Source: Massilia eburnea (GTDB lineage Bacteria; Pseudomonadota; Gammaproteobacteria; Burkholderiales; Burkholderiaceae_D). From it: a stretch of 64,000 nt of DNA. The position numbers and the translations under genes were made by a program. Every line of letters starts with the position of its first letter. Position 1 is the stretch's first letter. The stretch lies in the NCBI RefSeq assembly GCF_009720745.1, contig NZ_WNKX01000021.1, positions 36,428-100,427 of the forward strand, read 5' to 3'. The notes beneath the pieces were generated by a model. That model searched no databases, was not told where the DNA came from, and was given only the letters and a program-made list of their open reading frames with translations. This document shows, in pieces, positions 41,597 to 50,262 of the stretch.

Positions 41597-42336
41597 CGGC
41601 GGACAGCCACCAGGTCGTCGTAAATCGGCACGGCGGCCATGGCCAGCAGCACGCAGGCCAGCGGCAATACGGCGCCAAAGCCAACGGCCTTGAAGCCGAA
41701 GGCCCCCGCCACCGCGCCGATAAAGAAGGACGACACCAGCGAGGCCAGGATGCGCACGCGTTTCCAGTCTGCCGCCACGCGCGGCACGGCCTGGCCGTCG
41801 CGGTTCCAATAAAGGGCCTTGCCAGCCTCGATCCCGAGGTCGGTCACGATGCCGGTCATGTGGGTGGTGCGAATCTCCGCGTTGGAGAGCTTGGTGATGA
41901 CGGCATTCTGCAATCCCATCATGAAGCACAGGAGCATCACCGTCGCTGGCAGCACGATCACGTCGATTGCCTGCAGGCGCGTGCCCATCACACCGAAAGC
42001 CAGCAGAAGAACCGCCTCCACCAGCAGCGGCAAGGCGAATTCGCTGTGAAGCTGGCGGCGGCGTGCAAAATTGACCATGACGGCGCAACTGGCCGCACCG
42101 GCCAGGAAGGCCAGCAAGGCGCCGGCGCAATCGACGGCGGTATCGAAGGCGCCCAGCGCCAGGCTGTCGGCGGCGGACGACAGGATGCCTGTCATATGGG
42201 AGGTGTACTGCTTGACGGCGAGGAAGCCGCCTGCATTTGCCGCCCCGGCCACGAAGGCCAGGGCGACGCCGAGGTGGCGATTAGCCTGGGCGGCGCGTTG
42301 CCGCCCTGTCAGGCGTCTTACGTAGTTGATCGGCAT
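41593..42336 (-). CDS. DUF1275 (YoaK-type) membrane protein
   Basis: 247 aa from ATG 42336. Six TM helices; the hallmark AFVAGAANAGGFLAVKQYTS, HMTGILSS and a second HMTGIVTDLGIEAGK match DUF1275/YoaK. It lies 22 nt downstream of the hydroxyproline deaminase gene on the same strand and may be transcribed with it, but no functional link is known. Confidence 0.88.
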   Translation of the reverse strand: MPINYVRRLTGRQRAAQANRHLGVALAFVAGAANAGGFLAVKQYTSHMTGILSSAADSLALGAFDTAVDCAGALLAFLAGAASCAVMVNFARRRQLHSEFALPLLVEAVLLLAFGVMGTRLQAIDVIVLPATVMLLCFMMGLQNAVITKLSNAEIRTTHMTGIVTDLGIEAGKALYWNRDGQAVPRVAADWKRVRILASLVSSFFIGAVAGAFGFKAVGFGAVLPLACVLLAMAAVPIYDDLVAVRR

Positions 42337-42358
42337 TCGTCCCCGGCATGGCTCGTCC

Positions 42359-43270
42359 TTACAGGTAAGCGCTGACGTCAGGACGGGTTGCCAGTGCTTG
42401 CTGCACCACTTGCACCACGAATTCACGGTCAGCGCCGCGCAGTGGCTGGCGCGGGCGGCGAACGTTTTCGTTGCCGGCACCGACCAGTGCTTCCACCAGT
42501 TTCAGATTTTGCACCAGCTTGCTCGAAACGTCGAGGTGCAACAGCGGCATGAACCACTGGTACAGCTTCAGGGCTTCGGCCAGGCGGCCGGCTTTGACCA
42601 GCTTATACAGGGCTACGGTTTCTTTCGGGAAGGCCACCACCAGGCCGGCCAGCAGGCCGTCGGCGCCAACGGCCAGGCCTTCAAAGGACAGGTCGTCCAC
42701 GCCCATGAAAATGGCGTAGCGGTCGCCCACGGCATTGCGCAGGTCGGTCACGCGGCGGATGTTGTCGGTCGATTCCTTGATCGCTTCCAGCTCTTCGCAG
42801 TCGGACAGTTCCTTGAAGTCGGCCGGGGTCAGGTCGACTTTGTAGGTGACCGGATTGTTGTACACCATGATCGGCAGCTTGGCGGCTTTGGCGATGGTGC
42901 GCAGGTTGGCCTTGGCTTCGAAGGCGTCGGCTGCGTACAGCACGGAAGGCATCACCATGAAGCCGTCCACGCCCAGGTCGCGCGCTTCCTGCACATAGCG
43001 TTCGGCGTTGGCGGTACGGGTTTCGCTGACGTTGGCCAGCACGGGCACGCGGCCGTTGGCGACTTTAACGGCGGTCTTGGCGACGGCCAGCTTCTCTTCG
43101 AAGGACAGGGTGCTGGCTTCGCCCAGGGAACCGCAGGTGACCAGGCCGTGGCAGCCGCTGTCGATCATGAAGGAGAAGTGCTTCTCCATTTCTGCGTGGT
43201 CAAGTTCCTCGTTCGCGTGGAATTTGGTGGTTACTGCAGGGAATACGCCTTCCCATTTGATTGCTGCCAT
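42359..43270 (-). CDS. lhpC: delta1-pyrroline-4-hydroxy-2-carboxylate deaminase (DapA superfamily)
   Basis: 303 aa TIM-barrel enzyme of the dihydrodipicolinate synthase family. Start MAAIKWEGVFPAVTTKF; the Schiff-base Lys lies in LEAIKESTDNIRR, with the catalytic Tyr in MVYNNPVTYK. In hydroxyproline degraders this family member deaminates the cyclic imine made by D-hydroxyproline dehydrogenase to alpha-ketoglutarate semialdehyde. The assignment rests on its place behind the epimerase and the three dehydrogenase subunits; sequence alone would give only DapA-like. Confidence 0.88.
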   Translation of the reverse strand: MAAIKWEGVFPAVTTKFHANEELDHAEMEKHFSFMIDSGCHGLVTCGSLGEASTLSFEEKLAVAKTAVKVANGRVPVLANVSETRTANAERYVQEARDLGVDGFMVMPSVLYAADAFEAKANLRTIAKAAKLPIMVYNNPVTYKVDLTPADFKELSDCEELEAIKESTDNIRRVTDLRNAVGDRYAIFMGVDDLSFEGLAVGADGLLAGLVVAFPKETVALYKLVKAGRLAEALKLYQWFMPLLHLDVSSKLVQNLKLVEALVGAGNENVRRPRQPLRGADREFVVQVVQQALATRPDVSAYL

Positions 43271-43271
43271 T

Positions 43272-44561
43272 TCAAGTCTCCTTGTGAGGTTCGAGGGTGA
43301 TAATGCTGCCGGCACGTGCCGGCGAGATCGGTGTACGCACGGCGTCCGGACGCCATCCGTACAGGAAATCGGTTGCGTTGCCGCAGATGCGGCCCTGGCA
43401 TGGGCCCATGCCGCAGCGGGTATGCAGCTTGGCGCTGCGCCAGCCTGGCTGCGTGCGCAGCTCTTCGTGGCACACGTCTTCGCAGCGGCAGACGATGGTG
43501 TCGGGCTGCGCCAGCGTGCGCAGTTCCGCGCGCGGGGTAAAGGTGCGCGCCAGGCGGGCTGCGAAGCCGCGCCACTTGTCGCGTTCTGCGAAATGCGCCT
43601 GGGCTTCGCTGGCGCGGCCGCTTGCGGCCAGGCCGGCGATGCGGCCTTCTACCAGGGCCAGGTCGACACCGCCGACGCCCGTGCCCTCGCCCGCACACAG
43701 CACGTTGCCTGCGCTGGTGCGCTGCCAAAGGTCCACCTTGACGGCGCCTTGCTCGATATCGCAGCCAACGGCGCGCGCCAGTTCCGTGTTTGGCAGCAGG
43801 CCATAGCCGCAGGCCAGGTAGTCGCAATCGATGCCCAGCTGGCCGCTTTTGCGCTGCACCTGCACTGATTGCAGCTGGTCGTCGCCGCGCGCCGCAGTGA
43901 TATAGCTGTTGGCGTAATATGGTATGCCGCGCAGTTTCGCCGCGAGCTGGATCGCTTGCGTGGCTTTCGATGGCGTCAGCGCCAGGCCCGCTGCGAAACT
44001 TGCCAGGGCCGGCAAGCCTGCTTGCTCAACGATGGCTACGACGTCGGCGCCGCGCTCTTGCAGCGTGGCCGCGACGGCCAGCAGCAGCGGGCCGGTACCG
44101 GCGACGACCACGCGTTTGCCTTGCACGGGATAGCCGCCTTTTGCCAGCGCTTGCAATCCCCCGGCGCCGGTTACGCCGGGCAAGGTCCAGCCCGGGAACG
44201 GCAGCAGCAGTTCCCGCGCACCGGTTGCCAGGATCAATTGGTTGTAGCGCAGTGTTCCTGCTTGTTCGGCGTCTTGTACCAGCAGTTCACCGGGCCGGGT
44301 TTGCATGAGGACGCGGGTGCCGGGCAGGAGGGCGACGTTGCTGGCGTTCTCCAGCGCCTGCCACAGTTGACGGGCGCGCGGGTCCTGGTGTTTCGCCGGT
44401 CCGCCGCGCCAGATCTGGCCGCCAGCGAACGGGTTGTCGTCGATGATGCCGATGCGGAGTGCGCCGTTGCCGCCGCTCGCCTGGGCGCCCAGCGCTGCGC
44501 AGGCTGCCGCCAGGCCTGCGGGGCCGGCGCCTACAATCAGGATGTCGAAGAATTGCGTCAT
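43272..44561 (-). CDS. D-hydroxyproline dehydrogenase, FAD/NAD(P)-type subunit with [2Fe-2S] C-terminus
   Basis: 429 aa from ATG 44561 (MTQFFDILIVGAGPAGLAAA). Two Rossmann motifs (VGAGPAG at the N-terminus; VVAGTGPLLLAVA in the middle) and a C-terminal BFD-like cluster domain with VCRCEDVC and CGMGPCQGRICG. This is the layout of HcnB/SoxA-type alpha subunits of heteromeric D-hydroxyproline or octopine dehydrogenases. The start overlaps the stop of the small ferredoxin-like subunit (ATGA); the deaminase begins 1 nt after its stop. Confidence 0.88.
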   Translation of the reverse strand: MTQFFDILIVGAGPAGLAAACAALGAQASGGNGALRIGIIDDNPFAGGQIWRGGPAKHQDPRARQLWQALENASNVALLPGTRVLMQTRPGELLVQDAEQAGTLRYNQLILATGARELLLPFPGWTLPGVTGAGGLQALAKGGYPVQGKRVVVAGTGPLLLAVAATLQERGADVVAIVEQAGLPALASFAAGLALTPSKATQAIQLAAKLRGIPYYANSYITAARGDDQLQSVQVQRKSGQLGIDCDYLACGYGLLPNTELARAVGCDIEQGAVKVDLWQRTSAGNVLCAGEGTGVGGVDLALVEGRIAGLAASGRASEAQAHFAERDKWRGFAARLARTFTPRAELRTLAQPDTIVCRCEDVCHEELRTQPGWRSAKLHTRCGMGPCQGRICGNATDFLYGWRPDAVRTPISPARAGSIITLEPHKET

Positions 44562-44854
44562 GCCGCCGCTCCTGTCTGCACGTCCATGCCCGGCAGGCAA
44601 AGTGTTTGGCAGGACAGCACGTGGGCCCGGCCGTTGATCGTTACGCGGCATTCCTGGCATACGCCCATGCCGCACAAGGGGGCGCGCAATTTCCCGCCGA
44701 CCGAGCGGCGCGTGATGCCGGCCGCCGCCTCGCCGCCGGGCAAGCGCGCTGCGGAAGGCGCTGCAGCAGCGATCGCAATCGCGGCGGCTACCGTGGTTCC
44801 AGGAGCGACCGAGGTGCTGCGGCCGTTGATGGTCAAGGTGATGAAATCAGCCAT
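44558..44854 (-). CDS. D-hydroxyproline dehydrogenase, small [2Fe-2S] subunit
   Basis: 98 aa ferredoxin-like subunit. A beta-grasp N-terminus (FITLTINGRSTSVAPGTTV) and cluster cysteines in APLCGMGVCQECRVTINGRA with a fourth in LSCQTLC. It links the two flavin subunits in heterotrimeric amine dehydrogenases. Overlaps both neighbours by 4-8 bp. An Ala-rich insert (AIAIAAAAPSAARLPGGEAA) is longer than in many homologues. Confidence 0.88.
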   Translation of the reverse strand: MADFITLTINGRSTSVAPGTTVAAAIAIAAAAPSAARLPGGEAAAGITRRSVGGKLRAPLCGMGVCQECRVTINGRAHVLSCQTLCLPGMDVQTGAAA

Positions 44855-45968
44855 ATGCCCTCCCCTGCCCGCCGAAGCGGCTCGGCAGGTAGGGCTGCAT
44901 ATCGATGCCGGCCCGGCTGCCGGTCATTTGCGCAGCGAGCAGTTCGGCCGTGGCGAGCGAGGTTGTGATGCCCAGCCCTTCATGGCCGGTTGCCAGCCAC
45001 ACGTTGCGGCGCGACGGGTCCGGCCCGATCAGCGGCAAGCCGTCCGGCGTGGCGGCGCGCAGGCCGGTCCAGCAGCGGAGCACATTCAGGCCCGCCAGCG
45101 CAGGCGTGTATTCGGCCGCGCGGGCCAGCATGCGCGCCATCATCGATGGTTCAGCCGCCATGTCCACCGTATCGAACTGGCGCGAGGACCCGATCAGCAC
45201 CTGGCCGGTCGGGCGCGGCTGAAGGTTGAACGCCACAGACTCGCCTTCGGAGGCGTGGGCGCTTTTGATGTAGCCCAGCTCCACCAGCTGGTGCCGGATG
45301 AAGCCAGGATAGCGGTCCGTGATCATGACGTGGCCCTTTTTGGGACGCAGCGGAAGGTCCTGCGCCAGCGACAGGCAACGGGTGCCGGCAGCAAGCACGA
45401 TCTGGCCGGCCGACACGCGTGAGCCGTCGGACAACACAACACCACCCTGCTCCAGCGCCACGACTTCACCCATGACCAGCGATGCGCCGCGTGCTACCGC
45501 CCGCGCCAGCAGAATGCGCGCGCTCTTGGGCGGATACACCAGTCCATCGCCCTGTACCAGCAAGGCGCCGGCCAATCCGGGCCGCAACTGCCGCTCAAGG
45601 CGGTACAGTTCCTGGGCGCCGATCACGTCGCACTGCAATCCATGTGCGGACATGGTGACAGCCTTGGCGCGGGCCGCTTCCAGTTCTTCGTCGTCGGCGG
45701 CCACCCAGATCGTGCCGCAGTTGCTGTATTCATGGCGCTGCGGCTGGCATTCGACCAGGTCTTTCCACAATTCCAGCGAATGGGAGCTCAGGGCCAGTTC
45801 GGCCGCATTGTCATCCATGGCCACCAGGTGGCCCATGCCGGCCGCCGTAGCGCCGCTGCCGACCGCATCGCGCTCGATTACGGTCACGCGCAAGCCCTGC
45901 GCGGACAAGGCATCGGCGCAGGCCGCGCCGATAATCCCCGCGCCGACGATCAGGACGTCCGGTTGCAT
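44847..45968 (-). CDS. D-hydroxyproline dehydrogenase, DadA-like FAD subunit
   Basis: 373 aa from ATG 45968, 2 nt after the epimerase stop. DAO-family flavoprotein: VLIVGAGIIGAACADALSAQ, AAGMGHLVAMDDNAAELALS, RPKKGHVMITDRYPGF, CWTGLRAATPDGLPLIGPDP and TGHEGLGITTSLATAELLA. Substrate is inferred to be cis-4-hydroxy-D-proline from the operon (called lhpB-type in Pseudomonas). Overlaps the [2Fe-2S] subunit gene by 8 bp, consistent with fixed stoichiometry. Confidence 0.88.
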   Translation of the reverse strand: MQPDVLIVGAGIIGAACADALSAQGLRVTVIERDAVGSGATAAGMGHLVAMDDNAAELALSSHSLELWKDLVECQPQRHEYSNCGTIWVAADDEELEAARAKAVTMSAHGLQCDVIGAQELYRLERQLRPGLAGALLVQGDGLVYPPKSARILLARAVARGASLVMGEVVALEQGGVVLSDGSRVSAGQIVLAAGTRCLSLAQDLPLRPKKGHVMITDRYPGFIRHQLVELGYIKSAHASEGESVAFNLQPRPTGQVLIGSSRQFDTVDMAAEPSMMARMLARAAEYTPALAGLNVLRCWTGLRAATPDGLPLIGPDPSRRNVWLATGHEGLGITTSLATAELLAAQMTGSRAGIDMQPYLPSRFGGQGRAYG

Positions 45969-45970
45969 GC

Positions 45971-46915
45971 TCAACGAATGCCCCACACGAATGGATCGCT
46001 TGGGTCCAGCACCAGGGTCGACGTGGCATTCACCCAGGCCTTGCCGCGGATGCCAGGCAGAACACGCTCGCCATCGCGGCGATAAGACGCTTCGAACACG
46101 CTGCCGACAATGCTTTCCTGGCGCCAGACTTCGCCCTCGGCCAGTTTGCCGTCAGCCGCCAGGCAGGCCAGCTTGGCGCTGGTGCCGGTGCCGCAAGGCG
46201 AACGGTCGTAGGCATTGCCCGGGCACAGCACGAAGTTCCGGCTGTCGCCCAAACCGCTGCGGGAATCTGCAAAGAGTTCGATGTGGTCGATCAGCGCGCC
46301 GTTGTCGCCGGTAATGCCCTGCGCTTCCAGCGCATCCTTGATTGCGGTGGTGTAGGCCGACAGCTCGCGCACATTGGCCAGGTCCAGCTGCTGCCCATGG
46401 TCGGATACCAGGAAGAACCAGTTACCGCCCCAGGCGATATCGCCGCGCACCACGCCGTAACCTGGCACGTCGACCGGCACGCCGGCAGCTTTGCGCCACG
46501 AAGGCACATTGTTCACGGTAACACTGCCGTCTTCATGCAGCTGCGCTTCCACCACACCCACCGGCGTATCGATGCGGTGCACGCCGGCGCTCAGGCGGCC
46601 CATGAAAGCCAGCGAGGCGACCAGGCCGATGGTACCGTGACCGCACATGCCGAGATAGCCGACGTTGTTGAAGAAGATGACGCCTGCGGCACAATCGGCT
46701 GCATGCGGCTCGCACAGCAGCGCACCCACCAGCACGTCCGAGCCGCGCGGTTCGCACACCACGCCGGAGCGGAAGCCGTCATGCTCGTTACGGAAGCGCG
46801 ACAGGCGCTCATTCAGGGGGCCGCCGCCCAGATCCGGGCCGCCGTCTATCACCAGGCGGGTCGGTTCGCCGCCGGTGTGGGAATCGATAATGGCTATGGT
46901 TTTCATGCTTGCCAT
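45971..46915 (-). CDS. lhpA: 4-hydroxyproline 2-epimerase
   Basis: 314 aa (ATG 46915, GGAAGG 6 nt upstream; ATG 46906 giving MKTIAIIDSH is the alternative). PLP-independent epimerase of the proline-racemase family turning trans-4-hydroxy-L-proline into cis-4-hydroxy-D-proline. The two catalytic cysteines lie in GYLGMCGHGTIG and RSPCGTGTSAKLA, so it is an epimerase rather than a Thr-type dehydratase. The N-terminal IDSHTGGEPTRLVIDGGP is diagnostic. First gene of the catabolic operon, divergent from a PAS-AraC regulator. Confidence 0.93.
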   Translation of the reverse strand: MASMKTIAIIDSHTGGEPTRLVIDGGPDLGGGPLNERLSRFRNEHDGFRSGVVCEPRGSDVLVGALLCEPHAADCAAGVIFFNNVGYLGMCGHGTIGLVASLAFMGRLSAGVHRIDTPVGVVEAQLHEDGSVTVNNVPSWRKAAGVPVDVPGYGVVRGDIAWGGNWFFLVSDHGQQLDLANVRELSAYTTAIKDALEAQGITGDNGALIDHIELFADSRSGLGDSRNFVLCPGNAYDRSPCGTGTSAKLACLAADGKLAEGEVWRQESIVGSVFEASYRRDGERVLPGIRGKAWVNATSTLVLDPSDPFVWGIR

Positions 46916-47016
46916 CTTATGCCTTCCCGGGGCCGCCGTCTTGCATCGCAAGGCTGCCGATGGTGACGAAATCTGCACAATCGTGTAAAAATGAACAAAT
47001 TCATCGGGAGAACGGC

Positions 47017-47772
47017 ATGACGGCACACCTTTTACATAGCGCGGCGCGCAGCGACCTGGCTGCAAGAATCGGCGACGTATTCTTTTCGGAGCCCCTGTTC
47101 GACGCCTTGCCGGACGTGGTGTTCTTCATCAAGGACCGTGGCGGGCGCTATGTGGTGGTGAACCAGACCCTGGCCCGCCGCTGCGGAATGAAAGACAAGG
47201 CCGGCCTGCTGGGCAAGACCGCCAACGAGGTGTTTGCCGCCCCCCTCGGCCAGCGCTTCCAGGCGCAAGACCAGCAGGTGCTCGATGCCGGCATCCAGAT
47301 CGAGGACCAGCTCGAGCTGCACCTCTACCCCAACCGCGATCCCGGCTGGTGCCTGACGCAAAAGCGGCCCCTGCGCGATGCGCATGGCGCCATCGTCGGC
47401 CTGGCCGGCGTGTCGCGCGACCTGGCGATGGCCGACCATAAGAATCCGGCCTACCATAAGGTGGCCGATGCGGTCCGGCTGATCCACGAAAAATATGGCG
47501 AAACCCTGACCTTGCCGCAGCTGGCGCGCACCGCGCATATGTCGGTGGCGCAGATCGAGCGCTACTTCGAGCGCATCTTCCACCTTACGCCGCGCCAGAT
47601 GATCATCAAGACGCGGCTGGAGGCGGCCTCACGCTTGCTGGCCGGCGACGACAGCGTGTCCGACATCGCCCAGGCCTGCGGTTACGCCGACCATAGCGCC
47701 TTCACGCGCCAGTTCCGCGCCACCGTCGGCGTCACGCCGAGCGAATACCGGTTACTGCTGCGCGAAGCTTAA
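47017..47772 (+). CDS. AraC-family regulator with N-terminal PAS domain
   Basis: 251 aa from ATG 47017 (GGGAG upstream). PAS domain at about 25-140 (LPDVVFFIKDRGGRYVVVNQ, RRCGMKDKAGLLGKTANEVF) and an AraC double HTH at about 150-250 (LPQLARTAHMSVAQIERYFE, DIAQACGYADHSAFTRQFRA). Divergent from the hydroxyproline operon across 101 bp and therefore its likely activator. The ligand of the PAS domain is unknown. Confidence 0.92.
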   Translation: MTAHLLHSAARSDLAARIGDVFFSEPLFDALPDVVFFIKDRGGRYVVVNQTLARRCGMKDKAGLLGKTANEVFAAPLGQRFQAQDQQVLDAGIQIEDQLELHLYPNRDPGWCLTQKRPLRDAHGAIVGLAGVSRDLAMADHKNPAYHKVADAVRLIHEKYGETLTLPQLARTAHMSVAQIERYFERIFHLTPRQMIIKTRLEAASRLLAGDDSVSDIAQACGYADHSAFTRQFRATVGVTPSEYRLLLREA

Positions 47773-48368
47773 GCGATGCCGTTGCGGCCGAATTCGCGGT
47801 AGCCGGGACGTTCGAGCAGGCGCTCAACGTAGGCGCTGATGGCCGGGTAGGCGGGACGTTCGATGGGCGTCATCAGCCAGCGGTTCAGGGACAGGCCCAG
47901 CACGATATCGGCCACTGTGAACTGCGCGCCGGCGGCGAAAGGTCCCGCCGCGGCAAGGTGACGGTCGAGGATGCCGACGTTGCGGTTCCATGCCTCGGCG
48001 CTGGCGGCGATCTGGGCGGGATCGGCGAAAGCGGCGCGTTGCCGCACCAGCGCCATGAAGGCGTAGCGCCACGAAGCATTCAGGTCGGTGGCCTGCCAGT
48101 CCATCCATTGTTCGACGCGGGCGCGCGCCTGCGGATCGGCGGGCAGCAGGTCGTGGCGCCCTGCTTTGCCGCACAGGTAGCGGCAGATGCTGTTCGATTC
48201 CCACAGCACGAAATCGCCATCCACCAGGACCGGCACCAGGCCGTTCGGATTCAGCGTGGCATGCTCCGGCTGCCATTCGATGCGCTCATAGGCCAGGCCG
48301 GTTTCGGCCAGCGTCCACAGCACTTTGCGCACATTGATCGAAGTGTGTTTGCCAATGAGTTTCAGCAT
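47769..48368 (-). CDS. glutathione S-transferase family protein
   Basis: 199 aa. Thioredoxin-fold N-terminus (LKLIGKHTSINVRKVLWTLA, VPVLVDGDFVLWESNSICRY) with the glutathione gamma-glutamyl site WESNSI, and a helical C-terminal domain (AGAQFTVADIVLGLSLNRWL). It begins 1 nt after the ABC ATPase stop, so it belongs to that operon by position. Substrate unknown. Confidence 0.92.
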   Translation of the reverse strand: MLKLIGKHTSINVRKVLWTLAETGLAYERIEWQPEHATLNPNGLVPVLVDGDFVLWESNSICRYLCGKAGRHDLLPADPQARARVEQWMDWQATDLNASWRYAFMALVRQRAAFADPAQIAASAEAWNRNVGILDRHLAAAGPFAAGAQFTVADIVLGLSLNRWLMTPIERPAYPAISAYVERLLERPGYREFGRNGIA

Positions 48369-48369
48369 G

Positions 48370-49098
48370 TTACAGGCCCAGTTGCGAGAGGATGTCTTCT
48401 TTCAATTGCTGCAGTTCGGGATTGGACAGCTTGCGCGGATGCGGATGCTCCACCTTGAAGCTGGCCTGGATGCGGGTAGGACGCGGCGAGAGCACGAGAA
48501 TACGGTCGGCCAGGTAGATCGCCTCCTCCACGTCATGCGTAATCAGCAGCACGGTGTGGCGCTCTTCGGACAGCACGCGCAGAAGCTCGTTACGCATCTT
48601 GAGGTTCATCAGCGCGTCCAGCGCGGAGAATGGCTCGTCCATGTAAAGGATCTCGGGCTTGACCACCAGCGCACGCGCGATCTCGGCGCGCTTCAGCATG
48701 CCGCCGGACAGTTCGTGCGGGTAGGCGTTTTCGAATCCTTTCAGGCCCACCATGTCGGCGTAATGGTCGGCCAGCGCGGCTTTGTCGCCATGGTCGTTGT
48801 CATTCAAGCCAAACATCAGGTTCTGCTGCACCGTCAGCCACGGGAAGACGGAGCCGTGCTGCGAAATCACGATGCCTTTCGGGCTTGGCTTCTTCAGCGC
48901 CTGTCCGTCGATCGTCACCGAGCCTTCGTCGGGACGCTCGAAGCCGGCCACAATTTTCATCAGCGTCGACTTGCCGCAGCCCGACGGGCCGACAATGGCG
49001 ACGAATTCGCCGTCGGCGATGGAAAAATCGACGCCATCGACGACCGGCAATGCGTTGAACTTCTTCCTGACCTGGTTGACGACAATCTTAGTGTCCAT
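48370..49098 (-). CDS. ABC transporter ATP-binding protein (NitT/TauT type)
   Basis: 242 aa. Walker A GPSGCGKST, Q-loop region VISQHGSVFPWLTV, signature LSGGMLKRAEIARAL, Walker B ILYMDEPFSALD and switch His LLITHDVEEAI. The pattern matches SsuB/TauB/NrtD importer ATPases. Overlaps the permease gene by 11 bp. Confidence 0.94.
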   Translation of the reverse strand: MDTKIVVNQVRKKFNALPVVDGVDFSIADGEFVAIVGPSGCGKSTLMKIVAGFERPDEGSVTIDGQALKKPSPKGIVISQHGSVFPWLTVQQNLMFGLNDNDHGDKAALADHYADMVGLKGFENAYPHELSGGMLKRAEIARALVVKPEILYMDEPFSALDALMNLKMRNELLRVLSEERHTVLLITHDVEEAIYLADRILVLSPRPTRIQASFKVEHPHPRKLSNPELQQLKEDILSQLGL

Positions 49099-49879
49099 AG
49101 CGCCACCTTACGACTTTGAGTTTTTCCAGCAGGCGCATGGCGCCGTCCAGTGCCAGGCCAATCAGGCCGATGATGATCATGCCGGCGATGACGAGGTCAT
49201 AGCGGTTGCCGGCATTACGCGAATCGATGATCAGGTAGCCCAGGCCGGAGCGCAGCGCAATCATTTCCGCCGCTACGACCACCAGCCAGGCCACGCCGAG
49301 CGAAATGCGCATGCCGACGATGATTTCCGGCAGAACCGCCGGGACAACCACCTGGCGGAACAATTTGGCGCGCGATACGCCGAAGTTCTCCGCCGCGCGC
49401 AGGTAGCGCTTTTCAATGGTATGCACGCCAGCCGCGGTCTGCACGATCATCGGGAACACGGCAGCGATAAAGATCAGGAAGACCGGAGAAGCATTGCCGA
49501 CGCCGAACCACAGGATCGCCACCGGAATCCAGGCGATCGGCGAGATCGGGCGCAGGATCTGGAATACCGGATTCAGGGTGCGGAAGGCCCCTTCCACCCG
49601 TCCCATCCAGAGCCCCATAGGAATCGCCACGACTACGGCCAGCGCAAAGCCTATGCCTACCCGCATCAGCGAAGCGCCGATATGCTCCCACAGGCTGCCA
49701 TCTTCGATCAGTTCCATGGTGCCGGTGACCACTTGCAGGGGAGTCGGGAAAATCAGGCTGTCGGTGGCGACCACCACGCACCACCAGACGGCGACAATCG
49801 CCACCAGGACCGCCAGCGGCGGCCATATCTTGTTCAGTCTTTCCATGCGGCTTTCGATATCAGGGTTTGCAGGCGCCAT
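49088..49879 (-). CDS. ABC transporter permease (NitT/TauT type)
   Basis: 263 aa with about six TM helices and the EAA loop (RAAENFGVSRAKLFRQVVVP, AVLPEIIVGMRISLG). Start 49879 gives MAPANPDIESRMERL; ATG 49846 (MERLNKIW) is the alternative and would reduce the 46-bp overlap with the upstream cupredoxin-like gene to 13 bp. Pairs with the ATPase and the substrate-binding protein of the same operon. Confidence 0.92.
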   Translation of the reverse strand: MAPANPDIESRMERLNKIWPPLAVLVAIVAVWWCVVVATDSLIFPTPLQVVTGTMELIEDGSLWEHIGASLMRVGIGFALAVVVAIPMGLWMGRVEGAFRTLNPVFQILRPISPIAWIPVAILWFGVGNASPVFLIFIAAVFPMIVQTAAGVHTIEKRYLRAAENFGVSRAKLFRQVVVPAVLPEIIVGMRISLGVAWLVVVAAEMIALRSGLGYLIIDSRNAGNRYDLVIAGMIIIGLIGLALDGAMRLLEKLKVVRWRYGH

Positions 49880-50262
49880 TGCAGCCGCTGCCAGCCGGCT
49901 TGCGGCATAGGCTTGACGACCACCGTCATCTGGCCGCTGGCGTGGGCGGTGCAGGCGAAGGGATGATCTCCCGCCTGCTCGAACGGCAGGCGGAAATCCT
50001 GGCCCGGCATGATCAGCACGGGACCGAACACCTGGGGCACGGTGTCGCTGTTGCGCAGCAGGAGCACGTCGTTCACGCCCAGCACCAGGTTGATGGTATC
50101 GGGCAGGATCTCGGCCTTTTCGCCCGCCATGCGGCGCTCCCAGGTACCTTTCGGGATTTCGAACAGGGCGTCGCGCGAGGCGGAATGGATCGGCGCGAAT
50201 GCGCTCCAGGCCAGCGCCCCGCCCAGCAGCAAGATGGCGACGGCGGCCGGCCAGCGCTTCAT
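49834..50262 (-). CDS. cupredoxin-like membrane-anchored protein in ABC operon
   Basis: 142 aa. N-terminal signal or anchor (AVAILLLGGALAWSAFA), then a cupredoxin beta-sandwich: INLVLGVNDVLLLRNSDTVP, FGPVLIMPGQDFRLPF and the copper loop FACTAHASGQMTV with Cys, His and Met. The first copper His, usually after the NxD segment, is Gln here (TVPQVFG), so a type-1 site would be incomplete unless His of GDHPF substitutes. Start overlaps the SCO stop (ATGA). Its position between a SCO chaperone and an ABC permease is unusual and points to copper handling. Confidence 0.78.
   Translation of the reverse strand: MKRWPAAVAILLLGGALAWSAFAPIHSASRDALFEIPKGTWERRMAGEKAEILPDTINLVLGVNDVLLLRNSDTVPQVFGPVLIMPGQDFRLPFEQAGDHPFACTAHASGQMTVVVKPMPQAGWQRLQWRLQTLISKAAWKD

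Noticed and set aside
43231..43827. 198-aa - strand ORF overlapping the 429-aa dehydrogenase subunit
   Set aside because: A different frame of the same strand inside a well-defined flavoprotein gene; no motif.
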